A DNA stretch of 64,000 nt from Scylla paramamosain (lineage: Eukaryota; Arthropoda; Malacostraca; Decapoda; Portunidae), in NCBI RefSeq assembly GCF_035594125.1, contig NC_087171.1, positions 14,202,767-14,266,766 on the forward strand. The letters are read 5' to 3'. Within the stretch, counting starts at the first letter, position 1. The number at the start of each line of letters is the position of its first letter. Below are positions 51,646 through 64,000 of this stretch, piece by piece. Under the pieces are notes generated by a model that had not been told where the DNA came from, searched no databases, and saw only the letters and a list, made by a program, of their open reading frames with translations. The position numbers and the translations under genes were made by a program.

Positions 51646-53270
51646 CTGAGGTAAAGAGACAGGCAGACACATTGGTTATTTTTGTTCATTGCCTGCTATA
51701 TGTAAAGAAGAGGCATGTAGTAATAATCCGAAGCCTGGTTAAGAAATGCCGGATCAAAATGATGCCTGATGTTAACTAAATATGACTCGTAAAACTTGCA
51801 TAATGGTAAGAAAATATCAAAGCGTCTCTTTGCTGATATTTTCACACTATTTGCACGTGTTGGGTGTGTTCCATCACTTAGGTATCTCTACTTATTATGC
51901 TACTTTTTCTAGAAAGATTAGAAATATTATGATGTAACAAAATGATTTATATTATTAGGGATTATGTAGTAAGTAGAAACTAGTTGCAGGGAACACGTCT
52001 AGCAGCTGCCCAGGTCACACGACATAGTCATGTAGTGTGACTTGAATATGTTATGGTTTGCTGTGTGGCCAGATGTGGTGAGTAATGTGTTGCTAAAACT
52101 GGTTCAGGAGAAATCAGTCGTTTGTAATAACAAGATTAAGATCAAGATATGCCATTTTGTTTACTCTGCTGCATCGCCGCTTTACATTAAATGTGAGAAT
52201 AAAACACATACTCACACAGTGCTAGGCTATGTGGCTAGCATAAATAAGTATGTTTCATTGTTTTCAACGCCTCGAGTTTTGTAATCCTCGAGTTTAATGC
52301 TGTGGCTTTTGAAAGAGCAAACGTGAAACATGTACACCCAAAATATTGTTCAAAGTAACGAATTACGAACGGCCGTCTGAACTAACTCATTCGTAACTCG
52401 GAGGAATGCCTGTGTTCTGGTTGTATGTCGGATAGTCTTCCTAATAATAATGGAGACTAGTCGTAGAGAAGTGAGAGTTTGTGTCGTCTGAGGGTCTGCC
52501 AGACCATAATGCCATCATCTGCATGCCTTCTCTTCTATATTTTATATTTAAAGGTGATGCCAGATTGCTCAACCCTGTCCATTTTTCTTTGTATTCTTTG
52601 ATATGAATGCAGAGTGGCAAAAAGAAAAAAAAAGAAAAAACTTGCTTGTAAGGTGAGGGTTACTGCAAACACCTGGTGACGGCCATTTCTCAGAAATTCC
52701 CCATTGTGTTTTATGTTGTGTGTGTAGATGAGGCAGGTATGGCGGGGGTTATAGAGTCCACTTCCATGACAAGGCGTCCCCTTCCTCGCCTCTCCCATCC
52801 CACAGGTCGTCCACCTAACTTTCCTTCATTGTTGCCGGCTCTTGTTTCATCATCACAAAGGCAAGACAAGCAAGATGTTCCCGTAAAAGGTGACAAAAGA
52901 AAAAAGAAAAAAAAGAAAAGGCAAACACTGCATTCATAGCGGGAGATTTTAGACTGAATTATCAACTAAATCATGATTTCTGGCGCTCTGAGTGACCGCG
53001 ACGCACCTCACACCTGTTCAGGTGAATGTGAGAATAAAGGAAAAACAAGAGATTAACTAATCTTTATCTCATTTGATTGCAACTGCCGATAACTGAAAAA
53101 ACAGTGAGGTAAAATTAAGCGCTTCACAAAGTGCATATTTCCCATTACCTGTGAAAAAAACCTCTCTCATTGTGATATAATGGGAAACAATCTTGAACTT
53201 GATGATCTAACTGCATCAGCTGCATCGGCAGTTGTTGCTCTTTTTTTTCGCAATACCTTTCCAGATCAAT
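51646..53270. other. Non-coding stretch
   Basis: No gene recognised; short open frames lack domain or splice support. Confidence 0.55.
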
Positions 53271-53277
53271 AGAAAGG

Positions 53278-53460
53278 CAGCGGTCGGACAGAGTGAGTCT
53301 TGGGTTGGCATTTAAAAGTCGACGGTTCGATTCACCGCCCTACCATCTCTGAAATACTTCATCCGAGAAAAATTTTACGTTGATCACATCGCTGCAGATG
53401 CTTCTTCCCCAAAAAAAGTCCAGAGTACCCAATACCCCCAGCAGAAAAAAAAAAAAAAAA
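53278..53460 (+). mobile_element. tRNA-derived SINE candidate
   Basis: GGTTCGATTC at about 53326-53335 is a good Pol III B box. Roughly 45 bp before it a GGTCGGACAGAGTGAGT stretch could be a decayed A box, and GGC...GCC ends could form part of an acceptor stem, but the T-arm does not pair well, so it is not an intact tRNA. A tail of about 17 A follows at 53444-53460. The tRNA-like head, unrelated body and A tail fit a SINE. No clear target duplication. Confidence 0.4.
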
Positions 53461-53543
53461 ATGCAGAGTTTAGAAAAAAATAGCAATATCATTATGAAGA
53501 AAACAACGTCAATGTTTCAAATTCAATTAGCAATTATTGTTTT

Positions 53544-53548
<5 letters not shown>

Positions 53549-53632
<84 letters not shown>
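53549..53632. repeat. (TC)42 microsatellite
   Basis: About 84 bp. Confidence 0.97.
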
Positions 53633-53635
<3 letters not shown>

Positions 53636-53835
53636 GGAATATCACACCTCGCATCTCCGCCGGTGTCTCCGAGGAAACACCAGCTCGTAGGTCATTGGAT
53701 AGAATAATGACAACTGTGGTTGGTCCATTTTCTTTCATCTGTAGCATCTGATTGGCTATCCCTTCATCTCAGCTTCTCCTTATCTTGATCCACTTCTTCC
53801 TCATAAACAGACCTGTGTATGTGCAATCAGTTCAG

Positions 53836-53839
<4 letters not shown>

Positions 53840-53896
<57 letters not shown>
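53840..53896. repeat. (AG)n microsatellite
   Basis: About 57 bp, complementary to the TC run 210 bp to its left. Confidence 0.96.
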
Positions 53897-53900
<4 letters not shown>

Positions 53901-53934
53901 AATACAAGCCACTCTGCAAAGTATTTTAGCGTAA

Positions 53935-56205
<2,271 letters not shown>

Positions 56206-56207
56206 CT

Positions 56208-56262
<55 letters not shown>

Positions 56263-56674
56263 AATAACACTAGACAACTTTAAAACACCCTCTTAGGAAC
56301 ACTTAGCTCATTACCTTCCCGTCCTGTACTTTGTCTTCCCGCTAATACTGGTTTGTGTCACTCACCTCCCGCCCAACCACTACTGTCCACGGCTGTTATT
56401 GTTTTGTAGTATTGGTATTGATTCTTGTGCTTCTGTCGTCTTTGCTGCATTTACACGATTTATGGGTTATCGTTCGTCGTTCATGTTGTTGTTGTTGTTG
56501 GTGGTGGTGCCACCATAACCACCACCACCGTCATCATCCTCACCACCATTACTACTACCACTACTACTACTACTATTACTACCATGATTGTTGTCCAAAG
56601 ATAATGGGAAGAAATGAGATGGAAGATATGTTATTACAAGCATGATAGATGCTGTTTGTGCAAGAGGAGGACCC

Positions 56675-56765
<91 letters not shown>

Positions 56766-56834
56766 TGTATGATAGGAACAAATGACAGAGACATCTACAG
56801 TTGTTCAACTTTTACAACAACAACAACAACAACA

Positions 56835-56898
<64 letters not shown>

Positions 56899-56900
56899 GC
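56206..56900. repeat. Cluster of TC, AG, CAA and ACT repeats
   Basis: TC at about 56211-56258, (AG)43 at 56677-56762, CAA at 56813-56836 and (ACT)20 at 56837-56896, with GGT/CCA-type imperfect triplets at about 56480-56580. Confidence 0.95.
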
Positions 56901-58586
56901 TCGTCTTACCTTCAACACGTCCTTACAACAAGAGTCGGTGACTGTATATCATACTTATACACTAACGGTATTTCATTAAGTCGGAATTTGTGTTCTTCAT
57001 GGTGTTGTCCTTTATCACGAGCAGCAACAACCAACAAACTGCACAGGTCAGCCAAAGAACAAAGGCTTGTGTGATGGAGATGTGATGGACTATATTCCCT
57101 TCACTACTGGTGTTATTTTTATAGCGAGAGTGGGAGAGAGAGAGAGGCAAAGAAAAAAAAAAGGAGTGCTACAATGTTGCTGTTATTATCCGGTAAAGCT
57201 TTGTGACCGTTCGTTACAGTTATTGTTGAATATCACATATACTCACTCATATATTTGAAAGCAAGGACACCCACCATCAATCACCTAGTTCACGTCACAT
57301 TCCCTCCTCCGTAACATTACACTTAGTGACGAGTCGGAATAATCAACAGTGTATGTATGCAGCAATTGCGTGATTACTCAATACTTCCCTCAGGGTGTGT
57401 GCCGTCCCTTCCTCTAACCCTAAGCTGGCAGTCACACTAACTGTAATCCAGCGGCGGGTCAGGCTTACCCGCCAACCCCCCGCGCAACCCATATTATCCC
57501 ATTTTGATATAAATATAGGAATTTAGGGTTAGGGGGACTGTCGTTGATTATGATTCAGGTGCACTGTGGGGTGGAGGGGGAAGGTGACCAATTATCTGCA
57601 CTGGTATATGTTCATCAGGGGAGGTGGTCACCGGGGCCTAATACTCCCCACGTCATCATGCAAGGGAACGTGTCCTCTGCTCCTCTGTCCATCCTTTTAT
57701 GTGGACCAGCCGGCTTAGTGCAGAGGCAGCGTTCTTCCGTAAGTCTAGCTAAGAGTGAAGCCAATCTAGCCGGGTACAGACACATGAACAGAAAACGGCA
57801 ATGTAACTCCGTAGGTAACAAAAAGTGGGCAGGCTCATGTAACGAAGCTGCGTATCACTTAAGAGAACATAGAAGTTACGCTTAAAGTTCCTTATTTTTT
57901 TTCTTTTCTTTTCTTTTCTTTTATTTATTTACTTACTTACTTAATTTTAATTTTGCGCGTGACATTAATGGTAAGGTACATCAATGTTTGCGGCGTGACG
58001 AGGTTCAGTTACGCGCGCATCATTCCACACATTGATGCACTTGCGTAGGTTAAATTCCTCGCGCGTCACGGCCCTGTTGCGTTATGATTTTCTAGCTGTT
58101 CGCGTGTATGTTACCTGATAAAGATGAATTCTCCGTTTTTTTTTTTCTTTTTTCCCGAAGAGTAGTTACAGGAGTGATAGTTCTAACCTCATTCCTCCCT
58201 CTCCCCTCTTAAGGAAACACCTACTAGCGTGTTGCCTGTTTAGTTTTATACAAGTGGTTCATTGTGCATTGATAATCCGTACTCGCGGCCATGGGGATTT
58301 AGAGACAATCCTTGTGTTTAGTAATAGTAGTAGTAGCAGCAGCAGCAGTAGTAGTAGTAGTAGTAGTAGTAATGTAAATAAGAAATTACTCTGCGTTATT
58401 GTGAATTAGATTATCGTTGCATGTTTGTACGTATGTGCCAGGAACGTTATTAAACAGATGAAGACAAATGACGACTGCATTTGTTATAAGCGAATTCGAG
58501 GACAATGACCTGTGTTGTGATATAAACTCCTTTTTACAGCATAACTACTTACGAGGGTGTAGCCATTTCTGATTATCACATATGCT

Positions 58587-58627
<41 letters not shown>

Positions 58628-59420
58628 GGTAGTAGTGGTAGTGGTGGCGGTGGTGGTAATTGCAGTAATTATCGTAACTGTAATATCAACAGTCCTAGTG
58701 GTAATACGCCGTGCATAACTACCACTTCCATCACTCTCGCATTCTCGCTACATTTGCTTCCATCACATGTATACTCTCTTCTTTCCCCCTCACAGCAGCA
58801 GTGGCAGTAGGAGTAATTGTTTGTCCTGCTGTAATTCTAATGCTAGTCTTGGTACTAGTATCTCGTGCATAACTACCAGTTCTATCACTCCTTTCTTTCT
58901 TTCCCCCTCCATCTTTCCTCTCCCACCTCACAAACTACCACTTCAGTTCACCAGTACCACCCCTAGTACGCTCCAACTCCTTTACTGTACTACACCTTTA
59001 TCAAACCTTCTTAACATTAATCACAAATAGTACCATACCTAACTGTATCAATCAATCAATCAATCAATCCCTCTCATCCTGAAACTTCTACTCTTACGAC
59101 ACCTCACAGTCGCACATTGCCCATTATCACAAGCATACCCTTCTTTTTTCCCTCCCTCTCGCAACGCACAGCCCAATTCCGCCAATACTGTCCTCGCGCC
59201 CTCCCCCACAATAGGTTCGAGACGTCCACCCAACAAACACGACGAGGCTATTAATCAACTTTACCCACCGGCCTCCTGGCGCCAGACCCTCCCCTGACGT
59301 CACCGTGGAGGGGCGTGGTGAGTGACAGGGGGGAGTGGACAAGGGGAGGAATGGGGGAGGGCTGGTGTAATAAGTGCTATAGCGAGGGGGAGATATGAAG
59401 GCAAGGCGGGAGTTGTTGGC
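56901..59420. other. Non-coding stretch
   Basis: No gene recognised. Contains AGT triplets at about 58324-58371 and GTA/GTG triplets at about 58588-58660. The sequence CGTGCATAACTACCA occurs twice (about 58712 and 58864) in a local duplication. Confidence 0.55.

Positions 59421-59423
<3 letters not shown>

Positions 59424-59485
<62 letters not shown>
59424..59485. repeat. (AG)31 microsatellite in purine-rich DNA
   Basis: About 62 bp; the purine-rich character continues to about 59680, so long open frames on either strand are compositional. Confidence 0.96.
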
Positions 59486-59488
<3 letters not shown>

Positions 59489-59489
59489 G

Positions 59490-59855
59490 AAAGTAAGTGG
59501 AGGAGGTGGAAGAGGAGGCAAGATGTGGAGCAGCGTGTAATGGGTGTGAAGGAGGCAAGAAGAGGGAGAGTGTAGCTAGGAGAGGCTGTTGGTGTGGAAG
59601 GAGGGAGAGGAGGACGGGTGGTGAGGACTGGGGACAGGTAGGAGGAGGCAGGGTTAGAGGAAGGGGAGGGATGAGCCGTGGAAGACCGGTCAGACAGACA
59701 GACAGACAGAAGCAGAACACTTCAGTAGTTGACTGAATGGTTGATTAACTGACTCACGTGTTCCAGATACATACTTGAAATTTACCTAATTTTTAACTTC
59801 CTCAGTTTCTTTCTTCCCTCGTTTCTTTTCTGTATCGCAGTCTATAGCAGCAAAA

Positions 59856-59888
<33 letters not shown>

Positions 59889-61178
59889 GATAAGTCTTCG
59901 TGTGCGTGAGGAGCAGAGGGGGCTGGGTGCAGAAAGGGAAACATTCGTACTGGACGGTGGCCGGGAGATTACTTCACCTGCACGAGTGGCGGGTCAAATT
60001 GTCCTTTACGGATGCTTATTGTATTCCCTGCCGCGTACTTCTTCAGGTTCATGCCGCGCGCTTCTAACCACAGAGGGCGGCGGTGGCAAGACGAGGCTGG
60101 CGAGTTACATGTAGTATTTATAGTGCAGATTTCACTCCAGCTTCAACTTCATCGTGTCATCACTTTAACACAGTGGTTTTTCTCTTAAAACGCTTTGTTC
60201 TATAAAAATTATTTTCAAAGGCCACAGATTAGCCGAGTTCCCACGACTGTTTTCCTCAATGATGGTGCAAAAAAATTGTTAAACTATCACGAGCATCACG
60301 AAGACATCCTTGAGAAACCCAGTAACCTCCACTAGAAACTGTTGAGAGTAGTCAAGATAGACACCGAAATGTTTGAGAGTATGGTTCAATGCAGGCGACC
60401 CGTAAGGAGTCGAGAATGTCTGAATTGCTCTCTGAACCAGCGAATAACACTCCTCCAACCCGCGTCGCCGTCCCTGGTACTCCCCTCACTCTCCCCTTCC
60501 ACAACCCCTCCCTCCCTCCCCAGTCCCACCGTACTATCGTCCACGGAACTTATAAACACTGCTCGCTCGTGTTCCTCTCTTCTGTGTTTCCCGCGGCAGC
60601 TACCACCCCGTCTGCCTCAACTCCTTTGTCTTGACCTTAGCACAGTAATTTACAAGCTGCATCAAGAAAAAATGTATCGTATTTATAGAGCTTGTCCAAA
60701 AAAAGGAGGTCGGATAAATTGGCTAACTCGCAACTCGCGCCGGTTCGCTCCAGCCCTCAGAACTTGGCTCTCAGTCTTCGACGCGCCGGGTAGCGATGAA
60801 GTTGGCGGTGCGGGGTGGCTGGCCAGGCGAGTGTCCGCGTGATGGATAGACACACACTCTCGAGGATGACATAACCTGCCGCCAGTGACTATGCCGCTTT
60901 GGAAGTTCAGGATTGTGTTACCAAAATTACTTCCTGAAAACAAGTTTATATTCTGTTCTTTAATATCCTAACGATGTAATATAGAAATAATACTACTTGC
61001 TAATCAGAAAAGTTGTTATCAGGGCAAGTTTGAATCTATGAGCGAGAGATAAGACCCGCAGTATGAGTGAAGGCACCAGCGAGTGTTAACGCGCGCCTCT
61101 CATGGTGACGAAACTTGAGTGCTAGTGAAGAATTAGGAATTGAAAAGGAAGAGAAGAGTGTTGAGGTGTGTGTGAACG
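59490..61178 (+). promoter_or_regulatory. Upstream region and probable 5'UTR of the signal-peptide gene
   Basis: Relatively GC- and CpG-rich, especially 60700-61180, with a GT run at 59857-59882. The last 100-150 bp before ATG 61179 probably form the 5'UTR. A clear TATA box or start site could not be fixed. Confidence 0.35.
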
Positions 61179-61284
61179 ATGGGAGGCAGCGGGTGGGCGG
61201 TGGCGCCAGGAAGGGCAGGTGTGTGCACCGCGTGGTGGCTGCTGTGGCTACTGCTGCTGCTGCTGCTGTGTGTCCTCGCGCAAG
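61179..61284 (+). CDS. First coding exon of a secreted or membrane protein (partial)
   Basis: ATG 61179 (context AACGATGGG) opens 35 codons plus one base, ending at donor CAAG|GTAGGT (phase 1). The translation MGGSGWAVAPGRAGVCTAWW then LLWLLLLLLLCVLAQ has a short positively charged N-region, a long Leu core and a small-residue cleavage site (VLA-Q). This is a textbook signal peptide placed on its own exon, common in extracellular proteins. The mature protein lies beyond the window, so function cannot be told. Confidence 0.6.
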
Positions 61285-62024
61285 GTAGGTCCTCTGTCAC
61301 CCTCCATGTCGCTCACCGTCCTTTGGGGATCATGCCTGTACCGCTGCAGGGAACAGGATGGGGAAGGGGCGTCACCGTGGTGCTACGTGTTGATACTCAA
61401 ACCAGTGAAATCTAAAACTTCTGAACAACAACAACAACTACGTGTGCTGCACTGATTGAAACTGCAACAAAGCCGCTTCATCACTGCTGCATGTTCTGTA
61501 CACATACATAATGATGAAGACACTGAACTGAGGAAGCAAAATAAATGCGAGAACTTGTAGATGGTGCCAAGGAAGTTAAAAAAAAAAAATGTATCAAAGT
61601 TTTGTGAGTATTCAGGGTTGGCAGGCGGCGTGGGGAATAATGTAAACAAGGTGGTCGTGCTGCCGGAAGGTGCTTGACACTTAACAAAACTTTGCAATTT
61701 GTAACCTTCGTGGCACCTGCCGGGAGGACAAAAAGCAACATCTTTCTCTCCAAGTGCCTGGTCACAATCAAGACTCCTTCCCTTGGCTTATTTTCAATCT
61801 TTTCTCCAGGACCTTGACAGAAGACTGTAAAACTTTAACGTAAATGAAGTGAAAAATGTAGGTTATGTTATCTTCGATGAGTTAGGTGACGTAATACAAT
61901 ACAACATAAGAGAAAAATGAAGTTTTCCAGGTATTTGTGAAAGTCTGGAAGAAGCAGATAAGGAACAAGACTGAAATAGGAGCTTAGCCAAAAGAACAGA
62001 TGTTTTTATTTATTAATAAGTATT

Positions 62025-62093
<69 letters not shown>

Positions 62094-62843
62094 ATAGTGT
62101 TGAGTGATATACATTGGAAGATTTCTGAGAAGGTAAGCAGAAATAAGATTTCTACGGTGATCATCCACTCCAGTTACAAATGCGGTTAAGTTAGGTAAGG
62201 TTATGTTAGATTGATTTGATTACTGATAGATGTAGATAGATAAATAGATAGGAAGATAGAAACCTAGATAGATAGACAGATAGATACCTAAATAAATAGG
62301 TACCTAGTTAGATACCTAGATAGAAAGATAGATAGATAGATAAAATAGTTAAATATGAATAAGTAACCCAACCTAACCCCTTTCTGAGAGTAGCAAGGGT
62401 ATGTGATCTTAATGTAATCCTGGATGCATAAATTGATGTATGAACGGACAGTTATTATACATTTTAGTGCATAGATTAAGAGAGCATCATAAAGCACAGG
62501 AAGGAGGCGAGTGCAGACCTTCCCAAATATCCCTGTAGCAGTAGTTACGTCTCTTCCTCACTACCACGTCTATTTGGAAGTACTGCGTTCCCTGCCAACC
62601 TTCCGTAATGCTGGTAATTGTAATGGGGCTTGATTGCCAGCTTTGTGAGATCACATTATGTTGTCTCTTGCTGTTATTATTATTATTATTATTATTATTA
62701 ATATTATTATTATTATTATTATGATTAACGTTTCTGAGTGGGGACCGGCACAGTGGGCTTTTTTTCTTTTAATTTTGTTTCCCTTGGCCGGTACCTTCCT
62801 TATATATTAAAAAAAAACTTTTCTTCTTCTTCTTCTTCTTCTT

Positions 62844-62874
<31 letters not shown>

Positions 62875-63268
62875 TATAGTATTCGAACTGTTAACTGACT
62901 TTATTTTCCTTAACTTAGTTACCATCTATATGTTAAATACTCTTACATATTTTATTATTATTATTATTATTTTGTTATTATTATTGATTATCGTTTTACC
63001 GCATTAGTGTAAATAATTACGATTTATTATTTTTTCGGCTCGTGTCTTCAAATTTCTCCATGACATGCTTATACATACAAATGTGAAGCCCCTGTGTGTT
63101 TACTTACTACAGTGATAAGAATGAGAAACGCAAGCATCTGCCCTCCTTTCTGTGTGTGCAGCTGTAATCTTTTTTAATCCTCGTATGGAGAACTCTTAAC
63201 TCCGGGGATCATCTAAGTAATAATCTGTATACCTTTTTGGAAGCAGAACATCACGACAGTTACCGTAG

Positions 63269-63322
<54 letters not shown>

Positions 63323-63568
63323 CGAATTTACCTAGGTTTTGTTCGTTTGGATAATTATGTCAGATTTAACTATCTCATGAATTTGGTAAAATATAATTTG
63401 TTAAGTAAGATTATCTGTCTATCTATTTATCTATCTATCCATCTATGTATCTATCTATTTGTTTATCTTTCCTTTGTCTGTCTACTTATACGTCTGTCTC
63501 TCTTTTTGTCTGTCTCTGTCTCTGTCTGTTTACCTATCCATTTTCCTACCTATCCATTTATCTATTCA

Positions 63569-63603
<35 letters not shown>

Positions 63604-63674
63604 AGATGACAGCCTCTTAAAACATAGATTCTGATTCCTTTATAAGTTCATGTTCCATCTGTGGTCACGCAGCT

Positions 63675-63730
<56 letters not shown>

Positions 63731-63737
63731 GAGAGAG

Positions 63738-63795
<58 letters not shown>

Positions 63796-64000
63796 GGTTG
63801 TGCTGGCGCTGCAAAATATAGGAACAATTGGTTACGTTTGTTATGTTTGTTATAATGAGAACACTGGAGGTGAGGCTGCGGTAGTTAGAGGACGAGACAA
63901 ACCCTGGCTACGGAAGGGAATACGTACTTCATTCTTCTTAGGACCGTATTATGAAAGACTTCTGCGCCGCACCATTCAAAAGGCTCTATTTGATGTTACA
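61285..64000 (+). other. Intron 1 of the signal-peptide gene (presumed), no further exon seen
   Basis: AT-rich DNA with many simple repeats: AG at 62029-62089, GATA/TAGA-type repeats at about 62220-62340, ATT at about 62677-62721, TTC at about 62818-62873, GT at about 63273-63320, TCTA/TCTG at about 63413-63540, GT at about 63571-63601, and CA then GA at about 63677-63793. No coding exon was recognised. Confidence 0.5.

Noticed and set aside
51022..51779. Two long Pro/His/Ser-rich open frames on opposite strands
   Set aside because: Generated by the 77-bp minisatellite, whose unit length and lack of stops keep frames open.
53278..53343. Functional tRNA gene
   Set aside because: The B box is good but the T-arm and acceptor stem pair poorly; better read as a SINE head.
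59127..59720. 197-codon minus-strand open frame, Pro/Leu/Ser-rich
   Set aside because: Built on purine/pyrimidine-skewed DNA and an AG repeat; no protein features.
60342..60842. 166-codon open frame
   Set aside because: Begins at a non-ATG codon and shows no domain; it lies in the CpG-rich region before the signal-peptide exon.

Overview
The window looks like nuclear DNA from a decapod crustacean, probably a crab. Evidence: spliced genes with GT-AG introns; a Drk/GRB2 protein close to the insect Drk form; damaged non-LTR retrotransposons of the jockey-like type common in decapod genomes; and very dense dinucleotide microsatellites, several over 100 bp. The organism call is inference. Little of the window is coding.

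Layout. (1) 1-6835, minus strand: a coilin gene with three visible exons (6835-6685, 5643-5544 and 2551 to the left edge). The last exon is one open frame of 850 codons, continuing past the edge, and ends here in sixteen 9-residue repeats. Its second intron holds a jockey-like LINE. Three CCAAT boxes lie just upstream of the start codon. (2) 6960-18677: intergenic or 5' non-coding DNA with microsatellites, a duplicated 210-bp segment, a palindromic E-box, GC boxes and a second damaged LINE. (3) 18678-26319, plus strand: a complete five-exon drk gene (211 aa, SH3-SH2-SH3). Its introns hold a TIR element, a LINE fragment and a candidate alternative terminal exon. (4) 26320-35650: non-coding DNA with a CR1-like LINE relic, a decayed MULE transposon with candidate terminal inverted repeats, and a 140-bp tandem repeat. 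(5) 35683-44752, plus strand: a complete nine-exon gene for a 493-aa THAP-domain protein, with a pogo/Tigger-like TIR element in intron 2. (6) 44753-61178: no firm gene. It holds many microsatellites, a 77-bp minisatellite family at two loci whose units change orientation, a tRNA-like SINE candidate and one weak candidate exon. (7) 61179-61284, plus strand: a first coding exon with a clear signal peptide, from a gene that continues past the right edge.

The three main genes are a nuclear-body scaffold (coilin), a receptor tyrosine kinase-Ras adaptor (Drk) and a DNA-binding regulator (THAP). I see no functional link between them and no operon-like system. The exon joins were assembled by eye from reading frame, splice sites and phase; all joins keep phase. 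I found no clearly new biological system. The best leads are the possible truncated Drk isoform, the repeat-extended coilin, the TIR elements and the orientation-switching minisatellite.
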